DNA from: Bradyrhizobium manausense
GTDB taxonomy: Bacteria > Pseudomonadota > Alphaproteobacteria > Rhizobiales > Xanthobacteraceae
Assembly: GCF_018129685.1 (NCBI RefSeq)
Contig: NZ_JAFCLG010000018.1
Coordinates: 55,760-119,759, forward strand
Length of the DNA: 64,000 bases
Reading direction: 5' to 3'
Of this stretch, positions 8,335 to 16,907 are shown one piece after another. The position numbers were made by a program, and so were the translations under genes. The notes under the pieces are model-generated. The model was not told the DNA's origin and made no database searches. It was given only the letters and a program-made list of their open reading frames with translations. Each line of letters begins with the position of its first letter. Position 1 is the first letter of the stretch.

Positions 8335-10857
8335 ATGGGCGAGGGCGCAGCCGAAGGGGACAGGGCAGGTAAGACGCAAGGCCAGCGCGAAGGCGAGCGC
8401 CGCCTCGCGCAATGGGTCCGCGACTATCGCCGCCTGCCCGGCATTCCCGACGAGTTCCTGGGTCCCGACGGCGCCCCGCGCGCGGTCTGGAGCCGGTTCT
8501 TCGACGCTTTTGGCGCTCTGGCGCCCGACGAGGTCGAGCGTCGTTTCGGCATGGCCGACCGTCACCTCCGCGAGGCCGGCGTCACCTACCGCGCGCCTGG
8601 CGACAGTGCCGACCGTCCCTGGATGCTCAGTCATCTGCCGCTGCTGGTCGACGAGGCCGACTGGAAGCAGCTCTGTGCCGGCATCACCCAGCGCGCCGAG
8701 CTTCTGGAACTCGTGCTGCGGGACATCTATGGCGAGGGCCGGCTGGTCGCCGATGGCCGGTTGCCGGCTGGCGCGATCGCCGGCAGCCCCGAATATCTCC
8801 GCCCCGTCTGTGGCGTGCCGCCGCCGGGCGGACGCTATCTCTCGCTCTATGCCGCCGATGTCGGCCGCGGGCCCGATGGCCGCTGGTGGGTGCTCAGCGA
8901 TCGCACCCAGGCGCCGTCAGGCGCGGGCTATGCGCTGGAGAACCGCCTCGTGCTCTCGCGCGCCTTTTCCGATCTCTACAAGTCGATGAACGTGCCGCGC
9001 GTCGCGCCGTTCTTCGAGGCGTTTCGCGACAGCCTTCGCGCGCGCGCCGATCGCGACGAGCCGCGCATCGGCGTGCTCTCGCCCGGCAGCTTCAGCGAGA
9101 CCTATTTCGAGCACGCGACGCTGGCGCGCTATCTCGGCTTCCTGCTGGTCGAAGGCGACGATCTCGCCGTCAGCGACAACCGCGTTCATATCCGCACCGT
9201 GGCCGGCTTGAAGCGGCTCGACGTGCTTTTGCGCCGTGTCGATTCCAATTCGCTCGATCCGCTCGAGCTCGACGCATCCTCGCATCTCGGCGTGCCCGGC
9301 CTGATCGACGTGCTGCGCAAGGACGGCGTCGTCGTCGCCAACATGCCGGGCTCGGGCGTGCTCGAGGCGAGGGCGCTGCTTGGCTTCCTGCCGGCCCTGA
9401 GCCGCCGCCTGCTCGGCGAAGAGCTGAAGATGCCGCATATCGCGACCTGGTGGTGCGGCCAGAAATCGGCGCGTGACGAGGTGTTGTCGCGGCTCGATCA
9501 GGTCGCGATCGAAGGCGCCTACCGGCGCGGGGTTCCCGGCTTCGACTCGAGCGGCCCGGTGCTCGCAAGCGAGCTCGATGCGGCCGAACGTCAGCGCCTG
9601 ATCGATGCCATCAGCGCGCGCGGCATGGACTATGTCGGCCAGGAGGTGGTGCGTCTGTCCACCATGCCGGTGTGGGAGCAGGGCCAGCTGACGCCGCGTC
9701 CCTTCGTGCTGCGCGTGTTTGCCGCCGCGACGCCGGACGGCTGGGCCATCATGCCCGGCGGCTTCTGCCGGATCGCCGAGCAGCCGGATGCGCGCGCCGT
9801 GTCGATGGGCGATGGCGCGCGCGCCGCCGACGTCTGGGTGGTCTCGGAAAAGAAGGTCTCGACCGCATCGCTGCTGCCGGCGGTCGACAAGGTCCGCATC
9901 CGCCGCATCGCCGGTGTGCTGCCCAGTCGTGCTGCCGACAATCTGTTCTGGCTCGGCCGCTATCTCGAACGTGCCGAGGCGACATTGCGCCTGGTGCGTG
10001 CGCTGGGTTCGCCGAGCGGACCCAACAAGGGCACCGCGGCCTCGCTGCAATCGGCCGAACGAATCCAGCGTCTGCTGGTGACCTGGGGCGCGATCTCGCA
10101 GACCTCGCGCGCGGCGCCGGGGCGCATCGTCGCCGAAGCGTTGCAGAGCGAGGCGCGTTTCGGCTCGGCGCTGTCGCTGGTGCGCTCGGCGCTACGCACG
10201 GCGACCTCCTTGCGCGAGCGGCTGTCGCCCGATGCCTGGCAGGTCATCACCGAGATGGCCGAGCGTCTTTCCGTCGAGGTCGAGGACGACGACAGCGTGC
10301 TCAGCGCGGCCGAGCTGACCTTGCAGGAGCTTGCGAGCTTTGCCGGCCTTGCGCAGGAGAACATGAACCGCGCCGCCGGCTGGCGCTTCCTCGATATCGG
10401 TCGTCGCACGGAGCGCGCGATCAACACCGCGCGCTTTGCCCGGCAGTTCGCCTATGACGAGGCCGGTGACGAGGATCTCGATATCCTGCTGACGCTGGTG
10501 GACTCCCAGATCACCTATCGCTCGCGCTATCTGCTGGCGCCGATCCTGGCGCCGGTGCGCGACCTCGCCGTGCTCGACCCCTACAATCCGCGTTCGGTGG
10601 CGTTTCAGGTGGCGACACTGAACGAACATATCGAGGCACTTCCCAGCCTGAAGGAGCATGGCCTGATCGAGCAGCCGCAGCGGCTTGCGGTGGCGGTTCG
10701 GGCGATGCTGGCAACAGCGGAGGCCGAAAAACTCGAGGTCAAAACCCTGTTCGCGCTGGAGCAGGATCTGCTCAGCCTCGCCGAAGCGATCGGGCTGCAC
10801 TACTTTCCGCACGGAACGAATGCAAGCCGGCCGGAAAAGCTGACGGGGCTGGCGTGA
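8335..10857 (+). CDS. circularly permuted ATP-grasp protein fused to alpha-E domain
   Basis: In this 840-residue protein the N-terminal half (about residues 80-470) is a circularly permuted type 2 ATP-grasp ligase (DUF404/DUF407), with GVLSPGSFSETYFEHATLAR and LLRRVDSNSLDPLELD as recognisable stretches. The C-terminal half (about 510-820) is the helical alpha-E domain (DUF403), beginning PSRAADNLFWLGRYLERAEA. In many bacteria these halves are separate genes, so this is a fusion. It is expected to ligate an amino acid or peptide using ATP. ATG at 8335 follows GGGAGAG. The stop overlaps the next start as GTGA. Confidence 0.92.
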   Translation: MGEGAAEGDRAGKTQGQREGERRLAQWVRDYRRLPGIPDEFLGPDGAPRAVWSRFFDAFGALAPDEVERRFGMADRHLREAGVTYRAPGDSADRPWMLSHLPLLVDEADWKQLCAGITQRAELLELVLRDIYGEGRLVADGRLPAGAIAGSPEYLRPVCGVPPPGGRYLSLYAADVGRGPDGRWWVLSDRTQAPSGAGYALENRLVLSRAFSDLYKSMNVPRVAPFFEAFRDSLRARADRDEPRIGVLSPGSFSETYFEHATLARYLGFLLVEGDDLAVSDNRVHIRTVAGLKRLDVLLRRVDSNSLDPLELDASSHLGVPGLIDVLRKDGVVVANMPGSGVLEARALLGFLPALSRRLLGEELKMPHIATWWCGQKSARDEVLSRLDQVAIEGAYRRGVPGFDSSGPVLASELDAAERQRLIDAISARGMDYVGQEVVRLSTMPVWEQGQLTPRPFVLRVFAAATPDGWAIMPGGFCRIAEQPDARAVSMGDGARAADVWVVSEKKVSTASLLPAVDKVRIRRIAGVLPSRAADNLFWLGRYLERAEATLRLVRALGSPSGPNKGTAASLQSAERIQRLLVTWGAISQTSRAAPGRIVAEALQSEARFGSALSLVRSALRTATSLRERLSPDAWQVITEMAERLSVEVEDDDSVLSAAELTLQELASFAGLAQENMNRAAGWRFLDIGRRTERAINTARFARQFAYDEAGDEDLDILLTLVDSQITYRSRYLLAPILAPVRDLAVLDPYNPRSVAFQVATLNEHIEALPSLKEHGLIEQPQRLAVAVRAMLATAEAEKLEVKTLFALEQDLLSLAEAIGLHYFPHGTNASRPEKLTGLA

Positions 10858-11732
10858 TCTACGACATCAGGCACGTCACCACCTACGAGTATGAGAGCCC
10901 GGTCAGCTTCGCCCGCTGCACGCTGCGGCTCGAACCGAACAGCGGTCACGGGCAGGAATTGATCTCGCACAAGGTCGAGATCCGCCCGCGTCCGTCGGAG
11001 CGGACCGTTCGCCGCGACTTCTTCGGCACGTTGACCGAAAGCATCGTGATCGAGGCCGCGCATCGCAATTTGCGCATCGACTCGCGTTCGCGCGTCTCCG
11101 TCGAGCGCAAGCCTCCGGCACGCGACGCCGCCAGCCCATCGTGGGAGAGTATCCGCGACATTGCCTTCGAGGCCACCAGTCTCGGTCCGTCCTCGCCGGT
11201 CGGCTATGTCTTTGCCAGCCCACTGGTGCCGGTCTTGCGTCCCGTCAGTGCCTATGCTGCGGAGAGCTTCAAGCCCGAAACGGGAATCCTCGCCGGCGCG
11301 GTCGATCTGATGCACCGTATCCGCACCGAGTTTCGCTACGACCCCAAGGCCACCGTGATCTCGACGCCGCTCAACGAGGTCTTCGACAAGCGCCATGGCG
11401 TCTGCCAGGATTTTGCTCATGTCATGATCGCAGGCCTTCGCGGGCTCGGACTGCCTGCGGCCTATGTCAGCGGCTATCTCCGTACCATTCCAGCGCCGGG
11501 CCAGGCGCGCCTCCAGGGCGCGGACGCCACGCACGCCTGGGTGTCACTCTGGTGTGGAGCGGAGCTCGGCTGGATCGATTTCGATCCGACCAACGATCTC
11601 CTGGTCGCGAACGATCACATCGTGCTGGCGGTCGGCCGCGACTTCTCGGATGTGTCTCCGGTGGACGGCATCATCGTCGGCTCGCCGAAGCAGAAGCTCG
11701 GCGTCGCCGTGGACGTGCTGCTGGTGGAATGA
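10854..11732 (+). CDS. transglutaminase family protein
   Basis: The 292-residue protein has the bacterial transglutaminase-like N-terminal beta domain (about residues 1-90, starting YDIRHVTTYEYESPV) and the transglutaminase core (about 150-250). The catalytic triad is visible in RHGVCQDFAHV (Cys), ADATHAWVSL (His) and WIDFDPTND (Asp). In this family the fold usually works as a peptidase or amidase. The GTG start overlaps the TGA of the ATP-grasp gene by four bases, so the two are translationally coupled and likely act in one pathway. No signal peptide. Confidence 0.92.
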   Translation: MIYDIRHVTTYEYESPVSFARCTLRLEPNSGHGQELISHKVEIRPRPSERTVRRDFFGTLTESIVIEAAHRNLRIDSRSRVSVERKPPARDAASPSWESIRDIAFEATSLGPSSPVGYVFASPLVPVLRPVSAYAAESFKPETGILAGAVDLMHRIRTEFRYDPKATVISTPLNEVFDKRHGVCQDFAHVMIAGLRGLGLPAAYVSGYLRTIPAPGQARLQGADATHAWVSLWCGAELGWIDFDPTNDLLVANDHIVLAVGRDFSDVSPVDGIIVGSPKQKLGVAVDVLLVE

Positions 11733-11972
11733 CCTTAGTTTCGGCCATCGGCCGGGCTGGATGAGCCCCCGCAAGCGCTGGCGATCGGCTTTGCCGAACT
11801 GTGACGGCACGTGATGTTGCGCGGCGGCACAGGATCATATTTACGTTTTTTTGTTTCGGGATTTGGTCAGCCGCCCCGGATTGGGCTATGCTGAGCCTCG
11901 CGTCGAGGGCGACAATCAGAGTTAGACGTCGGGAGTTTGCGTGGGACACCAGCGACAGACGGGGCTGCATCC

Positions 11973-12800
11973 ATGATGACGTTGCCGAGACTGGCGGCTG
12001 AGACCCTGGAGAAGTTGCTGGGCTCGTTCATGCGCCGCCGGTTCGACGAGTCCTATGCCAGGGTGCTGGAGGCGTCGACCCGCACCGCGCTCGAATGCAT
12101 CGGCAACAGCGACGCGCTCTACCACAACATCGAGCATACGATGCTGGTGACGTTGGCCGCCCAGTCGATCCTGATGGGGCGCAACCTCCACGCTCATCTC
12201 GATGCGGAAGACTACCTCCACGTCCTCATCGCCTGCCTCGCCCACGATATCGGCTACGTGCGGGGCCTGTTCGAGGAGGACGACGAAGACGGCTTTCTGG
12301 TCGACGAGGCCGGCACCAAGGTGTCACTGCCCCGCGGTGCATCCGATGCCAGCCTGATGATGTACCACGTTGACCGGTCGAAGCTTTTCGTGAGGCGGCG
12401 GCTGCCATCGATCCGCGGCGTGGACTCCGAGCGTGTCGCCCGCGCCATCGAGGGGACGCGTTTTCCCGCCCGCCAGGGCCAGGAATACGACGACGAGGCC
12501 TCGATCCTGCGCGCCGCCGACTTCATCGGCCAGCTCGGCGATCCCAACTATCTGCGCAAGGCCAACGCACTCTATTACGAGTTCGAGGAAGTCGGCATGA
12601 ATCGACAGCTCGGCTACGACTCGCCCGCCGACATCGTGAACCGCTACCCGCAATTCTATTGGAACAGCGTGGCACCGCACATCCAGACCGAGATCGGCTA
12701 TCTCAACAAGACCGAGATCGGCCGGCAGTGGATCGCCAATCTCTACAGCAACGTCTTCCGCGCCGAACGCGATATTACGCTGTCGGGGCCGCAGAAATAG
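11973..12800 (+). CDS. HD-domain metal-dependent phosphohydrolase-like protein
   Basis: This 275-residue soluble protein carries HD-superfamily marks: YHNIEHTMLV (first His), CLAHDIGYVRG (the His-Asp pair) and a later RAADFIGQLGD that can supply the distal Asp. Members hydrolyse phosphate esters or cyclic nucleotides, but a specific substrate cannot be assigned. Two in-frame ATGs occur at 11973 and 11976; the frame is open back to 11937. It stands alone between the transglutaminase operon and tspO, and has no copy of the promoter motif shared by the neighbouring stress genes. Confidence 0.8.
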   Translation: MMTLPRLAAETLEKLLGSFMRRRFDESYARVLEASTRTALECIGNSDALYHNIEHTMLVTLAAQSILMGRNLHAHLDAEDYLHVLIACLAHDIGYVRGLFEEDDEDGFLVDEAGTKVSLPRGASDASLMMYHVDRSKLFVRRRLPSIRGVDSERVARAIEGTRFPARQGQEYDDEASILRAADFIGQLGDPNYLRKANALYYEFEEVGMNRQLGYDSPADIVNRYPQFYWNSVAPHIQTEIGYLNKTEIGRQWIANLYSNVFRAERDITLSGPQK

Positions 12801-12805
12801 GCACG

Positions 12806-12831
12806 TGATCCAAAGCGGATGCTGCCGCGTT
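12806..12831 (+). promoter_or_regulatory. candidate RpoE-type promoter of tspO
   Basis: TGATCC at 12806-12811 is followed after exactly 16 bases by CGTT at 12828-12831. The same pattern and spacing occur before rpoE, the second ECF gene, the MHYT gene and the 19284-19616 gene. TGATCC is the known -35 element of Rhodobacter RpoE promoters. Transcription would begin near 12839, which supports the tspO start at 12872. Confidence 0.65.
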
Positions 12832-12871
12832 GATGCGGGATGACAGGTCCCTTTCAAGTGGTCGTGGCGGT

Positions 12872-13327
12872 ATGCGCGGATCTTTGACGACCCATATTGT
12901 TTTCGCACTCCTCGTGGTCGGGATCGGCTTCGCCATCGGCAGCACGAACCTGCCGGGCGAGTGGTACGGCGCGCTGATCAAGCCGCCGTTCAACCCGCCG
13001 AACTGGGTCTTCGCGCCGGCGTGGTCCGTGATCTATTTGCTGATCGCGCTCGCCGGCGCGCGGACCTGGCGCCAGGCGCCTGATGGCAGGGCCATGCTGC
13101 TCTGGGCTGCGCAGATGCTGCTCAACTTCGCCTGGTCGCCGGTTTTCTTTACCTGGCACCGCACCGGCCTCGCACTCGGCATCATCGTCGCGATGCTGCT
13201 GGCGATTATCGGCTTCATCGTCGAGTGCTGGCCGACGGACCGGACGGCGGCATTGCTGTTCGTTCCTTATTCCGCCTGGGTCGCATTCGCCACCCTGCTC
13301 AACGCCAGCATCTTCATTCTCAATTGA
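12872..13327 (+). CDS. tspO: TspO/MBR family tryptophan-rich sensory protein
   Basis: The 151-residue membrane protein has five predicted transmembrane segments and the TspO signature residues: PPFNPPNWVFAPAWSVIYL early, then WAAQMLLNFAWSPVFF and PYSAWVAFATLLN. TspO proteins bind porphyrins and, in Rhodobacter, tune pigment and stress genes in response to oxygen and light. An upstream in-frame ATG at 12830 lies inside the proposed promoter -10 element, so ATG 12872 is chosen. The gene converges on the photolyase gene with only 8 bp between the stops. Control by the local RpoE-type sigma factor would tie porphyrin handling to singlet-oxygen stress. Confidence 0.93.
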   Translation: MRGSLTTHIVFALLVVGIGFAIGSTNLPGEWYGALIKPPFNPPNWVFAPAWSVIYLLIALAGARTWRQAPDGRAMLLWAAQMLLNFAWSPVFFTWHRTGLALGIIVAMLLAIIGFIVECWPTDRTAALLFVPYSAWVAFATLLNASIFILN

Positions 13328-13335
13328 GCCGGCGA

Positions 13336-14886
13336 TCAGGTCGCTGCGTCCACGATCTTCGTTGCCTGCCGCCGTATCGCACGCAATTCCCCAGCGTCCT
13401 TGCGATCGAGATTGGCATATTGATTGTTCATCCGGCCATTGCGGGCGAAGCGTTTGCGGTGCCTGTCCAGGAAGTTCCAGTACAGCGTGGTGAACGGGCA
13501 TGCGTTCTCGCCGGTCGCCTGCTTGGGATCGAAACGGCAATGCCGGCAATGGTCGCTCATGCGGTTGATGTAGTGGCCCGACGCGGCGTAGGGCTTCGTG
13601 CCGACGATCCCGCCATCACCATGCTGGCTCATGCCGAGCGTGTTCGGCAACGAGACCCAGTCGACCGCGTCCCAGAACATCGACATATGCCAGCGATGGA
13701 CATCGTAGGGCCTGACGCCGAGCAGCATGGCGAACAGGCCCAGCACCATCAGCCGCTCGATGTGGTGAGCGTAGGCATGGTCAATGGTATGGCCGATCGC
13801 TTCGGCGAGGCAGCGCATCTCGGTCTCGCCGGTCCAGTAGAATTTCGGCATCGGCAGTTCGGCGCCCAGCGCGTTCGCTTCGGCGTAGTGCGGCATGCGC
13901 TGCCAGTAGATGCCGCGGACGAATTCGCGCCAGCCGATGACCTGGCGTACAAACCCTTCCAGCGCGTTCAGTGGTGCCGACGGGCTCCGCAACGCCGACT
14001 GCACAACCTCCAACGGGCGCAGCTGGTGCAGGTTCAGCGGCCCCGACAGAACCGAGTGGTAGAGGAAAGGCTCGCCGGAGCGCATTGCATCCTGATAGGT
14101 TCCGAACAGGGGGAGCCGATTTGCGACGAAGTCCTCCAATTGCATCAGCGCCTGCGCGCGCGTGACCGGGAGGTCGAAATCGTCGAGCTTGCCGGGGCTG
14201 TCGGCAAAACGCAGCGCAACCAGCCGCAGCACCTCCGTCGTGAGCGCGTCCGGCGCGCAGGTCGGCCGAGAAGGGACCCCAGGGCTGGCCTTGCCGAATG
14301 ATTTTCGGTTTTCGGCATCGAAGTTCCACGCACCGCCGACAGGCCGTCCCCCGTCATCCATCAGCAGTCCGGTCTTCCGGCGCATGGCGCGATAGAACGT
14401 CTCCAGGATCGGCCGGGGATGTCGTTCGGAAAAGGTCGCGAACTCGTCGCGCGAACACAGGAAATGGCGGTCGATGCGAAGCTCCGGCGGCTGGACCAGC
14501 CGGCGGAGCTTTTCGGCGACCCGCCAGTCGCCAGGCTCGACCACGATCGTGCGCGATGGCCTCAGCACATGCTGGGCCCGGGCGATCTCGGTTTCGAATC
14601 GGCCGGTGTTTTCCGGGGCGTCGATCTCGACATAGTGCACGCGCCGCCCGCGCGCGGCGAGTTCATCCCTGAAATGGCGCATCGATGCGAGAAAGTAAGC
14701 GATGCGTTTTTTGTGCTGCGGGATGTAGGAGGTTTCTTCCATCACCTCCATTTGCAGCACAACGTCCCGGTCGGCCTCGAAGCCGTCGAATGCGGCGCTG
14801 TCGAGGTCGAGCTGGTCGCCGAGCACCAGCACCAGATTCCTGACCTGCTGCTCCGGCTTGCCGGATCTGGCCACGTGCCGGCTCAC
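13336..14886 (-). CDS. cryptochrome/photolyase family protein with 4Fe-4S cluster (PhrB type)
   Basis: The 516-residue protein matches the iron-sulfur bacterial cryptochrome/photolyase (FeS-BCP) class, which repairs UV photoproducts with FAD and a ribolumazine antenna. Four Cys at about residues 359, 447, 450 and 463 have the same spacing (88, 3, 13) as the cluster ligands of Agrobacterium PhrB. The N-terminus shows NLVLVLGDQLDLDS, typical of the class. An ATG at 14925 is possible, but the GTG at 14886 gives a GTGA overlap with the upstream ECF sigma gene and is preferred. Coupling to the sigma gene places the photolyase in the photo-oxidative stress unit. Confidence 0.93.
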   Translation of the reverse strand: MSRHVARSGKPEQQVRNLVLVLGDQLDLDSAAFDGFEADRDVVLQMEVMEETSYIPQHKKRIAYFLASMRHFRDELAARGRRVHYVEIDAPENTGRFETEIARAQHVLRPSRTIVVEPGDWRVAEKLRRLVQPPELRIDRHFLCSRDEFATFSERHPRPILETFYRAMRRKTGLLMDDGGRPVGGAWNFDAENRKSFGKASPGVPSRPTCAPDALTTEVLRLVALRFADSPGKLDDFDLPVTRAQALMQLEDFVANRLPLFGTYQDAMRSGEPFLYHSVLSGPLNLHQLRPLEVVQSALRSPSAPLNALEGFVRQVIGWREFVRGIYWQRMPHYAEANALGAELPMPKFYWTGETEMRCLAEAIGHTIDHAYAHHIERLMVLGLFAMLLGVRPYDVHRWHMSMFWDAVDWVSLPNTLGMSQHGDGGIVGTKPYAASGHYINRMSDHCRHCRFDPKQATGENACPFTTLYWNFLDRHRKRFARNGRMNNQYANLDRKDAGELRAIRRQATKIVDAAT

Positions 14887-15479
14887 GGATGCGGCGCCAT
14901 CACGTTCGGGGTGCACGACAGGCATTCCTCGCGCAGCGACACCACCGTCCGCCGCAGCCAGGTCTTGATCGTACCGACCGGCACGCCGTAGCGCTGCGCC
15001 AGCATCAAGCGGCTTTCACCTTCGAGATAGGCCCGCGAGAGCAACTGTCGGCGTTCATCGGGAAGCCGCTCGATGGCGCGGGCTGCGATCGGCTGCGCGA
15101 GGTCGTAGTCGAATTCGTCTCCTGAATCGGCGGCGTCAGGCACCGCCAGCGCTTCATCGAGATCCGCCGTCGGCACTTGCTTGAGCCGTACGGCGTCGAT
15201 CGCGGTGTTCCGCATGATCGCGCACATCCAGGTGATCGGCGATGAACGGCTCGGATCGAAGTGGGCAGCGTGCTTCCAGATCTTCAGATAAGCGTCCTGG
15301 AGCAGATCGTCGAGGTCCGCATTGACTGGCGCAATCGGGCGCGCGGTCTTGCGCAGCTTGTTGCGAGTCGCGGCGAAGAGCTCGGCGAACGCGCGCTGAT
15401 CGCCGCGTCCGACGCGGGCGAGAAGATCGCTCAGACGCTCGATCATCGGGTCCCGGGCCGTCAGCCTGCCGCAGCTCAT
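14883..15479 (-). CDS. ECF-type RNA polymerase sigma factor (second in locus)
   Basis: The 198-residue protein has sigma region 2 (about residues 25-95, DLDDLLQDAYLKIWKH and ITWMCAIMRNTAID) and region 4 (about 130-185, RLMLAQRYGVPVGTIKTWLRR). It is not the RpoE copy: it lies downstream of chrR, apparently with no anti-sigma gene of its own, and its stop overlaps the photolyase start (GTGA). A TGATCC-N16-CGTT promoter motif lies 32 bp before the start, matching the one before rpoE, so a cascade from RpoE to this sigma is likely. Its own target promoters are unknown. Confidence 0.9.
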   Translation of the reverse strand: MSCGRLTARDPMIERLSDLLARVGRGDQRAFAELFAATRNKLRKTARPIAPVNADLDDLLQDAYLKIWKHAAHFDPSRSSPITWMCAIMRNTAIDAVRLKQVPTADLDEALAVPDAADSGDEFDYDLAQPIAARAIERLPDERRQLLSRAYLEGESRLMLAQRYGVPVGTIKTWLRRTVVSLREECLSCTPNVMAPHP

Positions 15480-15510
15480 TTCCTCGTCCTCCAGCGTAAC
15501 CTGACAAGAG

Positions 15511-15536
15511 AACGACGGCGCGGCGCGACTGGATCA
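15511..15536 (-). promoter_or_regulatory. candidate RpoE-type promoter of the second ECF sigma gene
   Basis: Read on the minus strand, TGATCC (15536-15531) is followed by 16 bases and CGTT (15514-15511), about 32 bp upstream of the ATG at 15479. The motif lies between the chrR stop and the sigma gene, so this gene and the photolyase could be induced by RpoE independently of read-through from chrR. Confidence 0.65.
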
Positions 15537-15547
15537 GGTGAGGGTGC

Positions 15548-16201
15548 TCAAAGCCGCACGAAGGGCGATATCAGGCGGCCGAGCCAGCCGTGCAGCTGCA
15601 AATCGCCGCGCATGGCGACGAGGCAAAGGCACGGCCTGTCGCCGCCGACGATCGGCTGATGATCGACCTCGCCGTCGCCGAAATCGAAATCGCCCGCCCG
15701 GTAGTCGCCGCCTTCATGGCTGAAGCTGCCTTTGAGCACCAGGGTCAGCTCCGTTCCGGTGTGCGAATGCTCCAGCATGCGCGTGCCGGGTGCCGACCAC
15801 AGCAGGAACGCGCGCGACTTATCGGCGCCGGGCAGGATGATCGGTTGCATCTTGACGCCGGGCGCGACGCGCCGGCTTTTGCCGAACCGGCAGCGGAGCA
15901 GAATCTCCGGCAGATCGTCGTCAAGGGGCGGCACCGGCTGCGAAACGTCCGGAGCCGGCACCGATGCCATCTCCGGCGCGTCGATCGCAGCAATCACCGT
16001 CGCGAACGCGTCGTCCGCCATGGCGACCGGAGCGGCTTGCTCGAGCGCAGCACCGGCAAGCTGCTCGATCGCGGCAATGAAGCGCCGGCAGCGCGGGCAT
16101 TGCGCGGCATGGACGCCGACGACGAGGCGGTCGGCCTCGTCGAGCCGGCCGGCGGCGAAATCCGCCAGGAGATCTTCAGGGGGATGATGTTTGATGGTCA
16201 T
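15548..16201 (-). CDS. chrR: ChrR family zinc-binding anti-sigma factor with cupin domain
   Basis: The 217-residue protein has the two-domain ChrR layout. The N-terminal anti-sigma zinc module has His6, His31, Cys35 and Cys38, the same numbering as Rhodobacter sphaeroides ChrR. The C-terminal cupin (about residues 105-195) carries His145, His147, Glu151 and His181 as metal ligands and a CxC pair at 191-193. Singlet oxygen leads to loss of this protein and release of RpoE in the model system. The ATG sits one base after the rpoE stop, so the two are co-translated. Confidence 0.95.
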   Translation of the reverse strand: MTIKHHPPEDLLADFAAGRLDEADRLVVGVHAAQCPRCRRFIAAIEQLAGAALEQAAPVAMADDAFATVIAAIDAPEMASVPAPDVSQPVPPLDDDLPEILLRCRFGKSRRVAPGVKMQPIILPGADKSRAFLLWSAPGTRMLEHSHTGTELTLVLKGSFSHEGGDYRAGDFDFGDGEVDHQPIVGGDRPCLCLVAMRGDLQLHGWLGRLISPFVRL

Positions 16202-16202
16202 G

Positions 16203-16853
16203 TCAGTCGTCCAAGAGATCCCTGAGCCGCGCCATGGCAAGCCTGATGCGAGATTTGACCGTTCCGAGCGGAATACCGAGCGTTTCAGCTATCTCGCCGT
16301 GCGGCCGTTCCTCGATAAACGACATCCGGATCACTTTGGATTGCTCCTCGGACAATCGCTCCAGGGCGGCTGCCACGCGCGAGACATCGTCGCGCCTAGC
16401 CATCATGGTCTCCGGCGAGTCCACGACCTCAGGCGTCTCATCCCGTTCAGCGCTCACCGCGGCCTTGGCCCGCCGTGCCGCCTGCCGTGCGGAATCGATG
16501 CGCAGGTTGCGCGCGATGGTGAAGATCCATGCGGCAGCGCCCGCCGACGCGGGGTCGAACTGGGCGGCTTTCCGCCATACGGTCAGCAGTGTTGTCTGCG
16601 CAATTTCCTCCGCAGCGTCGGCGTTCATCCCGGTCTTGACCAGGAATCCCTTCACGCGCGGAGCAAAATGCTCGAACAAAAGCTTGAACGCCGCCCGATC
16701 GCCATGGGCCGCGACGCGTCCGATCAGTTCAGCCCATTCCACTGTCGCCTTGGGCCTTTCGCCTATGAATCCTCGAGGCCGTTCCCGCCGCGGAGCCGCG
16801 GCAGGGGTGATGCGCCACAAGGGCCTGCTCACAGCGCGAAGACCGGCGGTCAT
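16203..16853 (-). CDS. rpoE: RpoE-type ECF sigma factor (singlet-oxygen response, partner of ChrR)
   Basis: The 216-residue protein shows sigma region 2 (about 50-120, AAEEIAQTTLLTVWRKA and WIFTIARNLRIDSARQA) and region 4 (about 155-212, PHGEIAETLGIPLGTVKSRIRLAM). The immediately downstream chrR identifies it as the ECF11-type RpoE, which directs transcription of photo-oxidative defence genes. The ATG at 16853 gives an N-terminal extension of about 35 residues compared with the Rhodobacter protein; a GTG at 16739 would remove it. Its own promoter region carries TGATCC-N16-CGTT, implying autoactivation. Confidence 0.94.
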   Translation of the reverse strand: MTAGLRAVSRPLWRITPAAAPRRERPRGFIGERPKATVEWAELIGRVAAHGDRAAFKLLFEHFAPRVKGFLVKTGMNADAAEEIAQTTLLTVWRKAAQFDPASAGAAAWIFTIARNLRIDSARQAARRAKAAVSAERDETPEVVDSPETMMARRDDVSRVAAALERLSEEQSKVIRMSFIEERPHGEIAETLGIPLGTVKSRIRLAMARLRDLLDD

Positions 16854-16881
16854 GAAGCCTCGGTTGACATGTTTTGTCCAT

Positions 16882-16907
16882 AACGACCGATGCCGCCCTC
16901 CGGATCA
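16882..16907 (-). promoter_or_regulatory. rpoE: candidate RpoE-type promoter of rpoE-chrR
   Basis: On the minus strand TGATCC (16907-16902) is followed by 16 bases and CGTT (16885-16882), about 28 bp before the rpoE ATG. RpoE of Rhodobacter recognises a TGATCC -35 and activates its own operon, so this is the expected autoregulatory promoter. Confidence 0.7.

Noticed and set aside
6616..8634. Minus-strand open frame of 672 codons across the DUF2126 gene
   Set aside because: It is antisense to a gene with clear domains, has Arg/Ala/Asp-rich low-complexity translation and no family features; high-GC codon bias keeps such frames open.
13225..14301. Plus-strand frame opposite the photolyase gene
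   Set aside because: The photolyase has the full set of cluster cysteines in the other strand; this frame has no recognisable features.
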